A stretch of 64,000 bases of DNA from Undaria pinnatifida (Eukaryota; Sar; Phaeophyceae; Laminariales; Alariaceae). Each line of letters opens with the position of its first letter. Position 1 is the first letter of the stretch. The notes beneath the pieces are model-generated. The model did no database searches. It was given only the letters and a program-made list of their open reading frames with translations, and was not told where the DNA came from. The translations under genes were made by a program, and so were the position numbers. This document shows, piece after piece, positions 42,085-52,529 of the stretch. Location: positions 15,715,232 to 15,779,231 of the forward strand of contig JABAKD010000013.1 of NCBI GenBank assembly GCA_012845835.1, written 5' to 3'.

Positions 42085-42435
42085 GCTCTCCTTTCCGGTT
42101 GGGTTGTTTCTTCGATTTCCCCTTCATTTTGTTTGTTTCATTTTTTGTTTTATTTTTATCTTTGTTTTTATTTGTTTTCTTTTTTTTTTTTTTTTTTTTT
42201 TTTGTTTATTTCGTATTTCTCTCTTCCAATGTATTTCTGTTGCTGACGTATGTATGTTGTGCCTGTCGTACCCAGTACTAGGGCATGACATTGCGTTGTC
42301 GAATGCATTACGATGCATTATCTCTGTGTCGTGGCTTGTGACCACAGAGCTGATCTTTCTAGGGTGAAGAATCAGTACGGACACTGGGTGTGCTGGATGT
42401 CGACGAGTAGAAGAACGGTTTAATGTGAAGAACAC
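42085..42435 (+). repeat. T-rich dispersed element, copy 2
   Basis: T-run at 42179-42202, then TTGTGACCACAGAGCTGATC, AATCAGTACGGACACTGGGT and AGAAGAACGGTTTAAT as in 38190-38605. Confidence 0.55.
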
Positions 42436-42545
42436 ACACACACACACATAACGGATACCGGCATGACACTCCGGGCATAAATGTAAAGACCGTTTGGTAT
42501 TGAACGTATTCACACTAAAAGCCCATACAACGGTCCAGGGTGATT

Positions 42546-42547
42546 GG

Positions 42548-42587
<40 letters not shown>

Positions 42588-42592
42588 CGTGG

Positions 42593-42623
<31 letters not shown>

Positions 42624-42640
42624 GGTTGTTGTTGTTGCTT
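42546..42640 (-). repeat. (GTT)n microsatellite = (AAC)n tail of a LINE
   Basis: About 30 trinucleotides with a few changes. It lies exactly at the 3' end of the minus-strand LINE. Confidence 0.85.
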
Positions 42641-43139
42641 TCGTTATTCTCGCATAATCAAGTCGGTGGTCACAGGACAGGCTCCATTCACTCTGGAGCT
42701 GAAGAATACCCCAGGGAAAAACACAAACAACCCAAGGCGGTACACGCATATATCACAGCTGACGCAATTCATGCCTCCACCAGAAACATATAAAAGTGAA
42801 ATCAAGAGTCAGTCTACGATGTGCCAGGTCCATCCCGGTGCATACGTCTCATTACTCGCGCCTGGAAAAGCCGACTGTACCGCTTGCCACCCAAGAAAGA
42901 CTACCACGTATATATTACACGTAGTATCTATCACTACGCATACGCACGACAGACGCAAGTCAATCAGAAAAAAGAAACAAAGAAAATAAGAAGATGAAGG
43001 AAAGGAAAGAAGAGAGAAAAAAGCGAAAATAGATTGGAAAAAAAAACGAAAAAGGAAAGAAAAGAAAAGGAAAGAAAAGAAAAGACAAGAAGAGCAAGAA
43101 AAGACAAGACAAGAAGAGTAAGCAAGGAAAGGAAAAAAG

Positions 43140-43515
43140 AAAAAAAATGTCATACTAGCAGACCCTAGGAACTGACTACGCGTAAAGACGGCATTGGGCT
43201 CAGAGGGTACCAAGTGCATCATCAATGGCACTGGGGAGAGAACGCAACATGGCGAAGAAGTCAGGGCGGTGTTACGCCATCTTGTGATGGCCACTGGAAG
43301 GCCCACAACTTTTAAGACGATGATGGCCAAACCCAGACTTCAGTCTCTTGGGCATGATGCCCCCCCTTCCCCCCTCCCCCCCTGCCCCCTCCCCCCCTCC
43401 CCCCTCCCCCCCCCCCCCCCCCCTTCCCCCTCCCCCCGACCACTTAGAGAGGCCGACGGTGGATGGCGCTGCCGCAGCCTTTGCGCGTCGCTCTGCAGCT
43501 TCGCGTCTCTCCGTT
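43140..43515 (-). repeat. LINE coding end and 3' UTR with long C/G runs
   Basis: The frame continues HETERREAAERRAKAAAAPS before a poly-Gly stretch from the C-runs at 43361-43435. The matching region at 32880-33110 shows that this is part of the LINE and not host sequence. Confidence 0.6.
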
Positions 43516-44529
43516 TCATGCCAATTCCGCATGAACAACTCGGCTCCCCTCTACTCGTCGAAACCATCTGCCAGCCTTCTCAGCAGCCTTTCGCCACCCT
43601 GCGAACTTCATTCCAAAGACCGACATATCCTCCTTCAGATGATCCATCCAGTCTTTCTCTTGCCCCCCTGAGCAGCCCTTACCCCCAACAAGCTCCCCAA
43701 ACATCACCCTCAGTGGCAGATGCTCCTTCCCCATACGTGCTACGAATCCCGCAAACAATATCCTCCGTTTGCGCACTATCGCCTCTATGCTCTCGGAAGC
43801 TGTCTTGGCAAGCGCGTCGGCGTACGATAGGGTGTGGTCGTCGCGCTTCCGTTTTCGCCATCCAAGGCATCGGAGGAGCATGGAGTGGTGAACCTGTCGT
43901 AGCCTGTCATAGTCAGGCTTCTTCGGGCTCCACGTCATGCAACCGTAAAGAAGTGTCTCGACCACCTCAGCTTTCAGCAACCGCACCTTCCACCGTGAGC
44001 GCACACCCGGGCGATCATAGATTTCCATTTTGTACCGCTGGAAGCACGCCCAGGCCCTCTGAAGACGCCGCGTTATTTCGATGCTAAGTTCTCTGTCTGC
44101 GGTGATAGCCCCGCCCAAGTACATAAAGTCGAATGCTTGTTTGTATACCTGGCCGGCTGCATTGATTGTGAAGGACACTTTTCCGCCGCCTTTGGTTTCC
44201 AGGCACATTATCTCTGTTTTTGCCTCGGAAAGACCGTAAGCCCGAACGACGAGCACGCAGTCACGATCACCGTCATCATCCTCTCCAGCCCTTCTGATGA
44301 TCGCGATACGATGCCCGCATCGTCCGCGTACAGCATACCCCACAATCTCTGCACCTCGTCCCCCTCCTTCCCCCTCCGCCCGTCGACTTTGCCTGTGCGT
44401 GAAGTGCCCTTCTTCTCGCCTTCCTCCTTTCGTTGGAGCTGCACCATGTTGTCCGTGATGGCTGCATCAGCGAGGAAGCGTTTCTCGTATAGACATCCCC
44501 GTCTGTTTGAATGGAGACTCATTCATCCC

Positions 44530-45058
44530 CACGATTCCAGCAGTGAAGGCTTCTTCGTAAGGCCGATGCTGTCATAGTTTATGTCTATGAATACAGTATT
44601 AATATATTAATAACATGTTAGTAGTATATTAATAATATACCAGGTTCGAAGTTCAGCAGTCATCACTTTCTCACCTCTGAACTCGCGAAAGGATATCGTA
44701 TATACTCGTCTACCGGTAATTATGCCCCGTGTAGCAGATGACCACGTGAGCACAGCAATGAGCACAACAGCATTGCAAGAACACCGCAATCGAGAGAGCT
44801 CGAGGGTAAGACGGCCAAAGAGAGCTAAGACTAAATCTACCTTCGTTTGATAGTACGAGTACTTCTGAGCCATACCCGGTACTTTCAAGGTTTGATACTG
44901 CTGGGCCATACTAAACATTTTCGAGGTTCGATATTAACGTGTTTGGGGCCCTTTTCAAACACGAGGAGCGCGATAGTATTTCTACGAAGGATTGGCGTGC
45001 CGCAGTACGAGTATCAGCTTGCCATACCTAAGTTTGTTTGTGTTTATTCCCTGAAGTA
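44530..45058. other. no gene supported
   Basis: TATTAATA words near 44592-44632. No coding signal. Confidence 0.35.
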
Positions 45059-45061
45059 TTC

Positions 45062-45134
45062 CTCAGCTCCAGAGTAACTGGAGCCTGTCCTGTGACCACG
45101 GACTTGATAGTGCGAGTTAATGTCAGAACAACAA

Positions 45135-45194
<60 letters not shown>

Positions 45195-45195
45195 C
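45062..45195 (+). mobile_element. truncated LINE 3' end with (AAC)n tail
   Basis: AGCTCCAGAGTAACTGGAG forms a small stem-loop, followed by CCTGTCCTGTGACCACGGAC, TTGATAGTGCGAGTTAATG and an (AAC)n tail of about 22 units (45128-45194). It is the clearest view of this terminus. Confidence 0.75.
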
Positions 45196-45345
45196 CAGGT
45201 ATTATGTCGTACAGTAGTAGGGATCCCGCCGTAAGGCGGTGGTATAGTATTAATAGTACACCATAGAGAGCAATACGACTGCCTTATTGGGGGAAGCCGC
45301 GTTATTCACCTTGTTCACCTTATTCACTCCGGGTTATGACTACTG

Positions 45346-45452
45346 CTGTATTCATGCTGTATCCATACTGTATTCATACTGTATCCATTCTGTATCCATA
45401 CGACTGTATCCATACTGTATCCATACTGTATTCATACTGTATTCATGCTGGA
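45346..45452 (+). repeat. 11-bp repeat ACTGTATCCAT
   Basis: About nine units alternating ACTGTATCCAT and ACTGTATTCAT. Confidence 0.85.
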
Positions 45453-45751
45453 TACCGCCTTATTGAGGGATCCTACCCTACTGCACAGGCGTGCCGCACA
45501 GCTGGATTGAATTGCATTCGACGAGCTGAGGCCCTGTACCACGCGGTGGTGCGGGGACGAAGCCTGCTGTTGGAGGTCTCAAATAAGCTCTCGATTCTCC
45601 CTTCTCTATTTGGAGAAGAACAGCTTGTTGGAAAGTGAGCTTGGGGGCTTGTCTTGTCCTCGAATGAGGCCTATCATTTCGTGGGGGATAGGGGATCGTT
45701 CGAGAACGTTCCCCATCCCGGTTCTGGATAATACGCATGAATTGCGTTCGA

Positions 45752-45828
45752 TAGAATGCCATGGGATTGAATGTCATTGGATTGAATGTCATTGGATTGG
45801 ATGACATTGGATTGAATGACATTCGGAC
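45752..45828 (+). repeat. GGATTGAATGTCATT repeat
   Basis: About five units of 15-16 bp, GATTGAATGTCATTG or GATTGGATGACATTG. Confidence 0.75.
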
Positions 45829-46206
45829 ACACCCCTACCCTAGCGAAGGTTGGTGCTTAGGGTTAGTGTTATGATGCTCGATGCTGTAATCAAGTCACTT
45901 TTTTTCCCGACGTTATTTGCCTATACTACAACCAAGTCCGAAAGGCGTTTAGGTTTTGTGCGTTGGGCGGGTATGGTGTGTTATGTATAGTTGCTCGTCT
46001 CTCTCCCACGCTCGGTTAAGATGCCGGTTGACGTCGACGACAAGCAAAAGCAAAAGCAGCAGCCGCCACTGTGTTCTTGACACGCAAGGCAAATCAGACC
46101 AGGTTGAATACCGAAAGCATTCGTACAATATCTCTGTGGTCCACCCATTTTTTTCAGGTTATCCAAAGCGCGCGAAGCCACGCTCGGGTCGAGCCTTAGC
46201 CTGGTG

Positions 46207-46228
46207 GGGTAGGGGTTAGGGTTAGGAT
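46207..46228 (+). repeat. telomere-like tract
   Basis: GGTAGGGGTTAGGGTTAGGA, two perfect units with flanking variants. Confidence 0.7.
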
Positions 46229-46464
46229 TGGGGTTGGGTTGCGACAAGCCGACGTCTCGCGACCATCACAACGACATCTGAGTTTGCGAGTATGATATGA
46301 TACTCTCACGTACACAGGACGGGCAGTCGGTTATGCACGTAATTGCTGCAGACCGTATGAATATCGGTATTAAGTAATACCAGGTACAATACTACAAGGT
46401 GCAGCAGTATTATATGTATGATGCAATGCAAGTGAAACGGACGCTATTTCGAATGCTGCATGAA

Positions 46465-46855
46465 AAAGCTGGCGTCCCCGGTGGTCCAATAGTAAGCCGC
46501 GTAACTAATGAGGTCGAGGTCGTAGTTTTGAATTTCACAAGAGACTCCTACGGATCGACAGGCCGAAATCGCGAAAGCGTGAGTTGGCGAAGTTCGATGC
46601 AAATCGACAAGCTTAAAAAGCTGGAAGGCGGACATTCCGAACTTTTCGCGCGATAAAAATGAAGCAAAATACGTGGAAGTGTGGTGAGCTAAAGCTTCAT
46701 TTTTCCCCATCCGCCGGAGGATATATTAAAAAAAAAAAAAAAAAAATGAAGGCAAGTACCGGGGGGAACGGAAAACGCCAGTGACCATGACTTAGTGTCT
46801 TGTCCACAAAATGGCTGAGGGTAAAACCTCGTACCATGAGAGTAAAAGTGATGAT
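46465..46855 (+). mobile_element. SINE-A copy interrupted by a small retroposon
   Basis: Head GCGTCCCCGGTGGTCCAATA, body GAAATCGCGAAAGCGTGAG and CGCGATAAAAATGAAG, then an insertion, then AAAATGAAGGCAAGTACCGG, CCAGTGACCATGACTTAG and GAGGGTAAAACCTCGTACCA. The element reads through once the insertion and one target duplication are removed. Confidence 0.8.
46665..46741 (+). mobile_element. micro-retroposon, copy 1 (nested)
   Basis: A 60-bp unit, CAAAATACGTGGAAGTGTGG to CATCCGCCGGAGGATA, followed by a short TATT and an A-run. It is flanked by the 10-bp duplication AAAAATGAAG (46655-46664 and 46742-46751). No A or B box is visible, so it is not a tRNA-type SINE. It could be the 5'-truncated 3' end of a longer element. 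Confidence 0.8.
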
Positions 46856-47223
46856 TAACAAAGAATGCTCGTATATATTTATAAATTATTACGTGGTATA
46901 ATATAAGGCTTCGAAAGTTCAACTAAATGCCAAACACGCACGCTTCGAAAATTAAGCCAAGAGATGTTGAATATCAGAGAAACAAGCGAAACATGTATAT
47001 CATACCGTAGACAGCACTGCTAGACAACGAGTATTGACGTGACAATAACACACGTAGAGAAATAAGACTCACCCATAAACAGTCTACTAGTCCACCCCCG
47101 CATCTCTGCCTTGGTGGATCAGTCTTGTACCGCATCACGCGCAAGATAACACACTTTTTGTATAGGACCAGCTAGCGTTGGGCTGCGAAAGCAACTGAGT
47201 TAAATCGACACACGACGCGTATG

Positions 47224-47301
47224 AAAATACGCGGAAGTGTGGTGAGCTAAAGCTTTATTTTTCCCCATCCGCCGGAGGATAAAAAAAAAAGAAAAAAAAA
47301 G
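47224..47301 (+). mobile_element. micro-retroposon, copy 2
   Basis: AAAATACGCGGAAGTGTGGT and CCCCATCCGCCGGAGGATA, then (A)10 G (A)9. It differs from copy 1 at two or three bases over the shared unit. No clear target duplication. Confidence 0.75.
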
Positions 47302-47529
47302 ACCATTTTCAGAGACGATTTTGAGTTCAAGACGAGCACACAGCCGAAATGGCGGCTTTAGAAGGAGCTCGTCGAGATAATCCCGTAGACGTGTCGCTGG
47401 GCGTTTTTACTCTCCACCTTGTCGATAATACTAGTAATAATAGTATTAATTCATTAATGCCGGTAGTATTAGTACAAGGTTTCGGCGGGTGACGCCGCCC
47501 GCTCGATGAAGCGAGTCGAAGACCTTGAC

Positions 47530-47940
47530 AGCGCGGTAGTGGCACGTAAGACCTTGCGGAAAATAGCAACGTTTTGCATTAAGAGGGTAGTCGACGGGCA
47601 CTGGTATCGACAGTGGCCTATAGGACCACATATACCTGTCGTATATTCCGTAGGAAATAACGTAATTTTGATACTTCGACGGTAGTTCACCGACGCGGTT
47701 GATTACCGCCGCAGTCGATTACCGCCGCGGTTGATTACCGCACAGAAACGACCTTCACCCAGCGCGGTGGTGGCCGACAGGACCACACGAAAATTAGCAA
47801 CGTTTTTCATGCAGATGTGTAGATGGTACTTCACCGGCAGTAGGACCACATGTACCTGGTATATATTATGTAGGATACAACAACGTTTTGATATTCAGAC
47901 AGCATTTCATCGACGCGGTTGACAACCGCGAAGAAAGGGG
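47530..47940 (+). repeat. direct duplication of about 200 bp
   Basis: 47530-47720 and 47762-47940 share GCGCGGTAGTGG/GCGCGGTGGTGG, AGCAACGTTTT, GTAGGACCACATGTACCTG-like, TTTTGATA and TTCACCGACGCGGTTGA-like words in order. Between them CGGTTGATTACCGC occurs three times. Confidence 0.65.
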
Positions 47941-48275
47941 CTTACAGACAACGCGCCAACAAACACAACACTCCACTCAACCTGAACCCCTTGCGGGTAG
48001 AACCCGCGAACGTACGAAAATGTCCGCATCATGTTCTAAACACCAGGAGGTGCGTATGCGTATACCTCAAGTATTACTCGGGGGAAATGCGTCAAACGCG
48101 GTACCGGACCGTGACTATCGGCTTGTCAAAAATTTCTTGTATGTGTGGATTGGTGTGTTACGCGTCTTGGGTGTCAAGGTCTTGAGATCAGCAAATTGAG
48201 CGGGCGACGTTATCCGCGGAATCCCTGTATATCATACGATGCTTGTTACTACGAGGTACGTTTTATTGAATCGAA

Positions 48276-49185
48276 GCAGGGTGGAAGAGGGGGAGGGGGG
48301 CACGCGACACATACTGCGTAACTTGGTGTACCCTGTACCATACTTCGCATGACTTGATTGATACAATGTCGAGACGAAGCAGGTATGGGGGGAGGGGGGG
48401 GGGGAGGCGCGGGTTCATAGCTCGTATCCGGACGAAACAGGAAGGGCGGGGGAATTTGAGTTTTTGTAAAGAAGCACCACGCATGTAATATATCATATGG
48501 AACATCATGTAAAACGAAAGCCATTATTTGATCCAAACGAAGCAGGGTGGAAACAAAGATGGCCGTTGACAGTTTTTTTCCCCTTGACGGACAGTCAAGC
48601 ATGAAACACCGACAGGCAGCCTTGACAGGGAAACGCCTGACCATATCGCTGAAACCTGATGGTCGCCCACTTTTCCGGTGTTGTATCTCGAAATGGCAAA
48701 GGAGCAAAGATACCTACGTGTTAGCGTGTACGTAGACTAATGTGTGTGCCCTGTCTTGTGTGTTCGATATGTTTTATGTCTGTATCTGTGTGTGCGTGCG
48801 TGGTCTGCTGTGCAGAAAGAGCTCGAGAACACAGGGGTTTCCAAATAGATAATGAGGCGTTATTTGCCCCGGGGACAGGGGACGTATTGTCATGACGACG
48901 CTATATGCCTTGACAGACAGCCTTGACAGACTGACATGCTGACAATTTGCCGTGAACCACCATCTTTGGGTGAAAGAGGGAGAGGGCCACGGCAATACGT
49001 ACTGCTTAACTTCGTATACTCTGTACGGCACTTTGCATGGTTTTGTGGGTATAGTTAGTATCGAGACGAAGCAGAGGAGGGGAGGGTGGGTTGGAAAGGG
49101 GCGGGGGTTCAAAGCTGGTATCGAGCCGAAGCAAGGATGACGGGGGTATTTCAATTTTTTTTTAAACACTACCAGGTACATGTGT
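48276..49185 (+). repeat. two diverged copies of a 220-bp segment, about 690 bp apart
   Basis: 48276-48500 and 48965-49180 share GAAAGAGGGAGAGGG-like, TACTGCTTAACTTCGTATAC-like, ATCGAGACGAAGCAG and GGGGGTTCAAAGCTGGTATC-like words. TTGACAGACAGCCTTGACAG clusters lie between them. Open frames on the minus strand (48249-48707, 48774-49193) follow from the shared sequence. Confidence 0.65.
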
Positions 49186-49289
49186 AGAATCAATTGCTAC
49201 TTTCTCTTCAGACTAAGCAGTACCAGGTATCTCTATCTCGTTACCGTGCGTTTCAGAACAAAAAAAGTGCACGTGTGGCAACAATAGGA

Positions 49290-50400
49290 CAGCAGTAGAT
49301 GTCAGAGCTACGCACGTGCATGGATATAGTGATGCACGAGTATATATGTACCGTTGACTTTTTAAGCTCGGCATTCTGCAGTTGTCTGCTGGCTGCTGGC
49401 CTGCTGCTGTATTTCCACAGGCGCGTTTCCACCCTGTTCCACCGCTGGCCCGCCACTAGGCCTCCCCCCCTTACTAGGCCGAACCTCGTAACCATTGGCT
49501 ACTTGCTCTCCGTGGTGGATTCCTCTAAGACCCAGCAGCGGGAACATATTTGGATTTATGGATAGGTACTAGAAGTGCACGAGTACGTACCGTCAACTCT
49601 TTTAAGCTCTACACACTGCCTGTTGTCTGCTGGTCTGCTGCTGGCTGTGCTACTGCTGTTCTGCCGGTGGCGCATTTCCGTGCTGTTCCGCTGCAGGCCC
49701 TCCACAAGGGCAGCCTTCCCCACTAGGCTCTAGCCACTACCTACTTGCCGTCCACAAAAGAACCAGCAGCGGGAACGTGTCTGAACCTATGGATAAGCAC
49801 TAGAACTGCACGAGTATGTACGTTCACCTATTGGTACATACTGCCACTGTTGTCTGCTGGTCTGCTGCTGACTGTGCTACTGCTGTTCTGCTGCAGGCGC
49901 GTTTCCATGCCGTTCCGCTGTGGCCCCTCCCTCCACTAGGCTTGCGCCCCTCCACTATTAATAGGCTCTAGCCCTTCAGACACTTGCGCTCCATGGTGGA
50001 TTCCCCTAAGAAACAGCAGCGGCAATACTTTTGGATTTATGCATGGATACTAAAACTGCACGAGTACGTACCGTTAGCTCTTGAAGCTCTACTTACTGCT
50101 GCTGCTGTTCCGCTGCTCTGCTGCTGTTCTGCTGTTCTGCTGCTGTTCTGCTGTTCTGCTCTGTTGTGTTGTTGTGTCGTTGTGTTCTGCTGCTTTTTGC
50201 TTCAGGCGCTTTTCCACCTTTTCCAACCCACGCCCTCCGCTAGCGATTAGCCCTCCGCCAGACACTAGGCACCAGCTTGAGGCACTAGCTGTTTTTTTTT
50301 TGTTCCCGCGATGGCGATGGCGATGGAGGTGGCGGTAGAGGATTCCCCCAAGAAAGTGGCGCGGCAGCGTCGGTGGGCAGTATGCGCGGCGAAGGTTCGG
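49290..50400 (+). repeat. tandem array of about 240-bp modules leading into an exon
   Basis: GTGGATTCCTCTAAGACCCA at 49519 returns as variants near 49756, 49994 and 50337. Between them recur CACGAGTACGTACCGT, TTGTCTGCTGGTCTGCTGCT, GGCGCGTTTCCA and CACTAGGCTC. Spacing is 237, 238 and 343 bp. Confidence 0.75.
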
Positions 50401-50487
50401 TCGGGGGCGTTTTCGTCTCTCGGCGGCGATAGCGACAGCGAAAGCGACGATGGGGTTGGCTTTGACGGCTCTCGCTTCAAGCTCAAG
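50311..50487 (+). CDS. possible first exon of an unrecognised gene
   Basis: From ATG 50311 the frame reads MAMAMEVAVEDSPKKVARQR, then WAVCAAKVRSG and an acidic stretch DSDSESDDG, reaching the donor-like CTCAAG|GTCAGG at 50487/50488. The DSPKK part is the last unit of the upstream module array, whose other units read DSSKTQQRE and DSPKKQQRQ. No domain is recognised. A second copy of the exon end, GCGCAAG|GTAAGG, lies 160 bp downstream (about 50650). Confidence 0.3.
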
Positions 50488-50721
50488 GTCAGGACGTACG
50501 ACATGCCGAATGTTGATGTACCGCTGGTGGTTACTCGCATCGGTACAGTTATTTGTAAAGTTATGTTCTCATCTTGTAGGTATGTACGAGGTATACCTGC
50601 CCTGTAAAATGTACTCTAGTTGACGGCTCCTCTCGCTAAAAGCGCAAGGTAAGGAACTATGATCTGACATGATATTCCCAAGGCTATTTTTCGGTACAAT
50701 TCATTTCTAAAGTACATCTTC

Positions 50722-50792
50722 TAAACACGCCAGCTGTGAATTCGATAAATTTAGGGTCGAGACTCGTCTTTGCAAGCTGCGTGATGCACCGG
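50722..50792 (-). repeat. MSxD dispersed element, copy 9
   Basis: In complement, CGCCAGCTGTGAATTCGA, TTTAGGGTCGAGACTCGTCT and TTGCAAGCTGCGTGATG. The minus frame reads SLDPKFIEFTAGVF. Confidence 0.65.
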
Positions 50793-50811
50793 CCGCTCGT
50801 GTTTAGGTAGT

Positions 50812-50950
50812 ACAAGGGCTCCGCATGGGCGCCGGCATTCGCCGGCGCCCATGCTTCGGGTAGGGCAGGGCAGCACTTCGACAACTTAAGGTGTAGCTGT
50901 CCGATTTGGCATGCATTGAACTTTAAAGTAATGCCAAGAGTTTAATACGA
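50812..50950 (+). repeat. GGGCTCCGCATG dispersed element, copy 1
   Basis: AAGGGCTCCGCATG, then a hairpin, then GTAGGGCAGGGCAGCACTTC and AAAGTAATGCCAAGAGTT. The same words occur at 55385-55515 without the hairpin. GGGCTCCGC alone occurs near 60372. Confidence 0.65.
50823..50854. repeat. perfect 14-bp stem, 4-nt loop hairpin
   Basis: GCATGGGCGCCGGC at 50823-50836, loop ATTC, and GCCGGCGCCCATGC at 50841-50854. Confidence 0.95.
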
Positions 50951-50999
50951 ACATGGGATTATGAAAGTCATGATTTGACCGAAAAAAAACGTAATATTA

Positions 51000-51655
51000 T
51001 ACAACAAAGAAGGCAAGGATAGGCGAAATACACTATGTTAAATGCGCCGCCAAGTAAAAGTTGGCGTCTCTCAAGCAAAAATACCGAAAAGAGTATTATT
51101 GAGAACCTGCGTCGCCTCTTCTAGGCGAAACGAAAGAGGCCTTGGCATTAATGAAGAGACTGCACTGCTGTCCCCGTGGCAATGGAGGTTCGAAGTCGAC
51201 AGGATGCAAAGTCGGTTTGCATCAAACGTCGACATGGGGCCATGTCAGCCGGCGAGGTTTTGGAAGAGGATTGCTTCGTTTGTTACGTGAAGGTTGTCGC
51301 ATTGATTGGTCTGCGCGGTTGCGGGCGAGGAGAAAAACGAAGAAGAGGAGGGCGATCTCTCGTTGCGTCGGCGTTGTCTAAGATAGGTGCGGGGGTGGCT
51401 TTGCTCGTACGGGAGGTTGGCGTAGCGCTTCTTCTCTGTTTTTTCTCGAGAAGGCGGGATACGTGTTTCTGCCATCTTTGCTTCGTGGTTGCTTTCACGT
51501 TGTCGAAATCGGACGCGTCCCCTCAATACATAATATCCGGAGTGTCTCTACCATAACGACTGCTGCTGATGGTGCCGTGCGTCTTTCCCCAGAGACTGAC
51601 ATATTATTTACTGGTAAAAATAATCATACCTGGTATACCTTTCTTTGCAACATTT
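51000..51655. other. no gene supported
   Basis: Overlapping frames on both strands (for example 51042-51290 and 51176-51556, +) show no domain. TACCTGGTA occurs near 51628. Confidence 0.35.
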
Positions 51656-51674
51656 TTTTTTCTTCATCCCATTT

Positions 51675-51985
51675 ATCATCCCCGCACCATTCTCGCGCTC
51701 CCTCCCAGTAGTAACTCAGATCCGGGGTCACATAGCGGGCCCTCCTCCCCCCTCCCCACTTCATCACGTGCCTCCATTTTTACCGCGAGGAGAATCGAGC
51801 ATTTTCTTCCCTCGTCGACTCGCGTCGAATTGTACCTAGCAGGCGCTCTCAGCAGTTGATCTCTTTTTTTTATTGCATTTTTGCAAATTAAGTCATATTT
51901 CATCGTGGTGGGTGTCGAACTCAAGGACAACCAAACGTTAGTAGTATTCGAGGGTAAAACCATTAGACCACCGGGGCGGCCGGCT
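51675..51985 (-). mobile_element. SINE-B, full length with tRNA head
   Basis: On the minus strand the head reads GCCCCGGTGGTCTAATGGTT (A box) and CTTGAGTTCGACACCCACC (B box). The body has CGACGCGAGTCGACGAGG and TAAAAATGGAGGCACGTGAT, the core TATGTGACCCCGGATCTGAG, and the end TGGGAGGGAGCGCGAG. The head resembles tRNA-Asp/Glu types. Confidence 0.8.
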
Positions 51986-51989
51986 GACA

Positions 51990-52525
51990 ATTGATTAAAA
52001 CAAAACAGGATCTTTGCATAGAGATTACATTCCCTCCCCCATGTTGTACGATATTACGATGGTTGACGCGATATAGAATAAAGCGCCAAATACCTAAATA
52101 TCAGCCTACGCGGAGTTTTAGATATCATGAACAACGAACGATCGCGACGGCAGAGCACGGCGAAGCATAGCGCTTCGCTCTGCTGAGCTAGCGCTGCGCT
52201 GCGGTGCGCTGCTGAGCTGAGCCGCAGGGCACTGCACGGCGCTTCGTTGCTGTGAGCTATAGCGCTGCGATGGGGTGCTGGGCGGTGTGGAGCTGATGAG
52301 CCAAGCCCAGATCTCAGCCGATGAAGCTTCGCCAACTACAAAATAAATGGTGGTAATCAAAGAAAAGCTAAAGCTGGACCGTTCCGCAACTAATGCACAG
52401 GCGGCTAATTAGCGGCAAATCAACTCACTAGACAAAAAAAAAGAAAAAATCGCGAAAAGGTTCAAAATCGTGTTGGCAGAAAAACCAAATTTGCAGGAAG
52501 CAGCTGAAAGGTCAAGAAATATTTC
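51990..52525. other. no gene; GCGCTGCGC-rich tract
   Basis: 52150-52280 is rich in GCGCTGCGCTGCGG, GCTGAGCT and related palindromic words that can fold. Nothing else seen. Confidence 0.4.
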
Positions 52526-52529
52526 AGTT

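Larger units (their letters stand above)
42546..44525 (-). mobile_element. LINE, 5'-truncated, with 3' UTR and (AAC)n tail
   Basis: Two overlapping frames (44522-44208 and 44343-43516, minus) are related by a frameshift. The first has LWGMLYADDAGIVSRSSEGL, the reverse-transcriptase active-site box with both Asp kept. The second continues with EIMCLETKGGGKVSF, FDFMYLGGAI, LLKAEVVETLLYGCMTW and RRILFAGFVARMGKEHLPL, the C-terminal region of this LINE family. The 3' UTR (about 43440-42660) is purine-rich on the + strand. The end carries the TGGAGCCTGTCCTGTGACC core and the (AAC)n tail. The endonuclease half is missing. Confidence 0.8.

Noticed and set aside
42540-42989. Poly-Cys or poly-Leu protein
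   Set aside because: Translation of the (GTT)n tail of the LINE.
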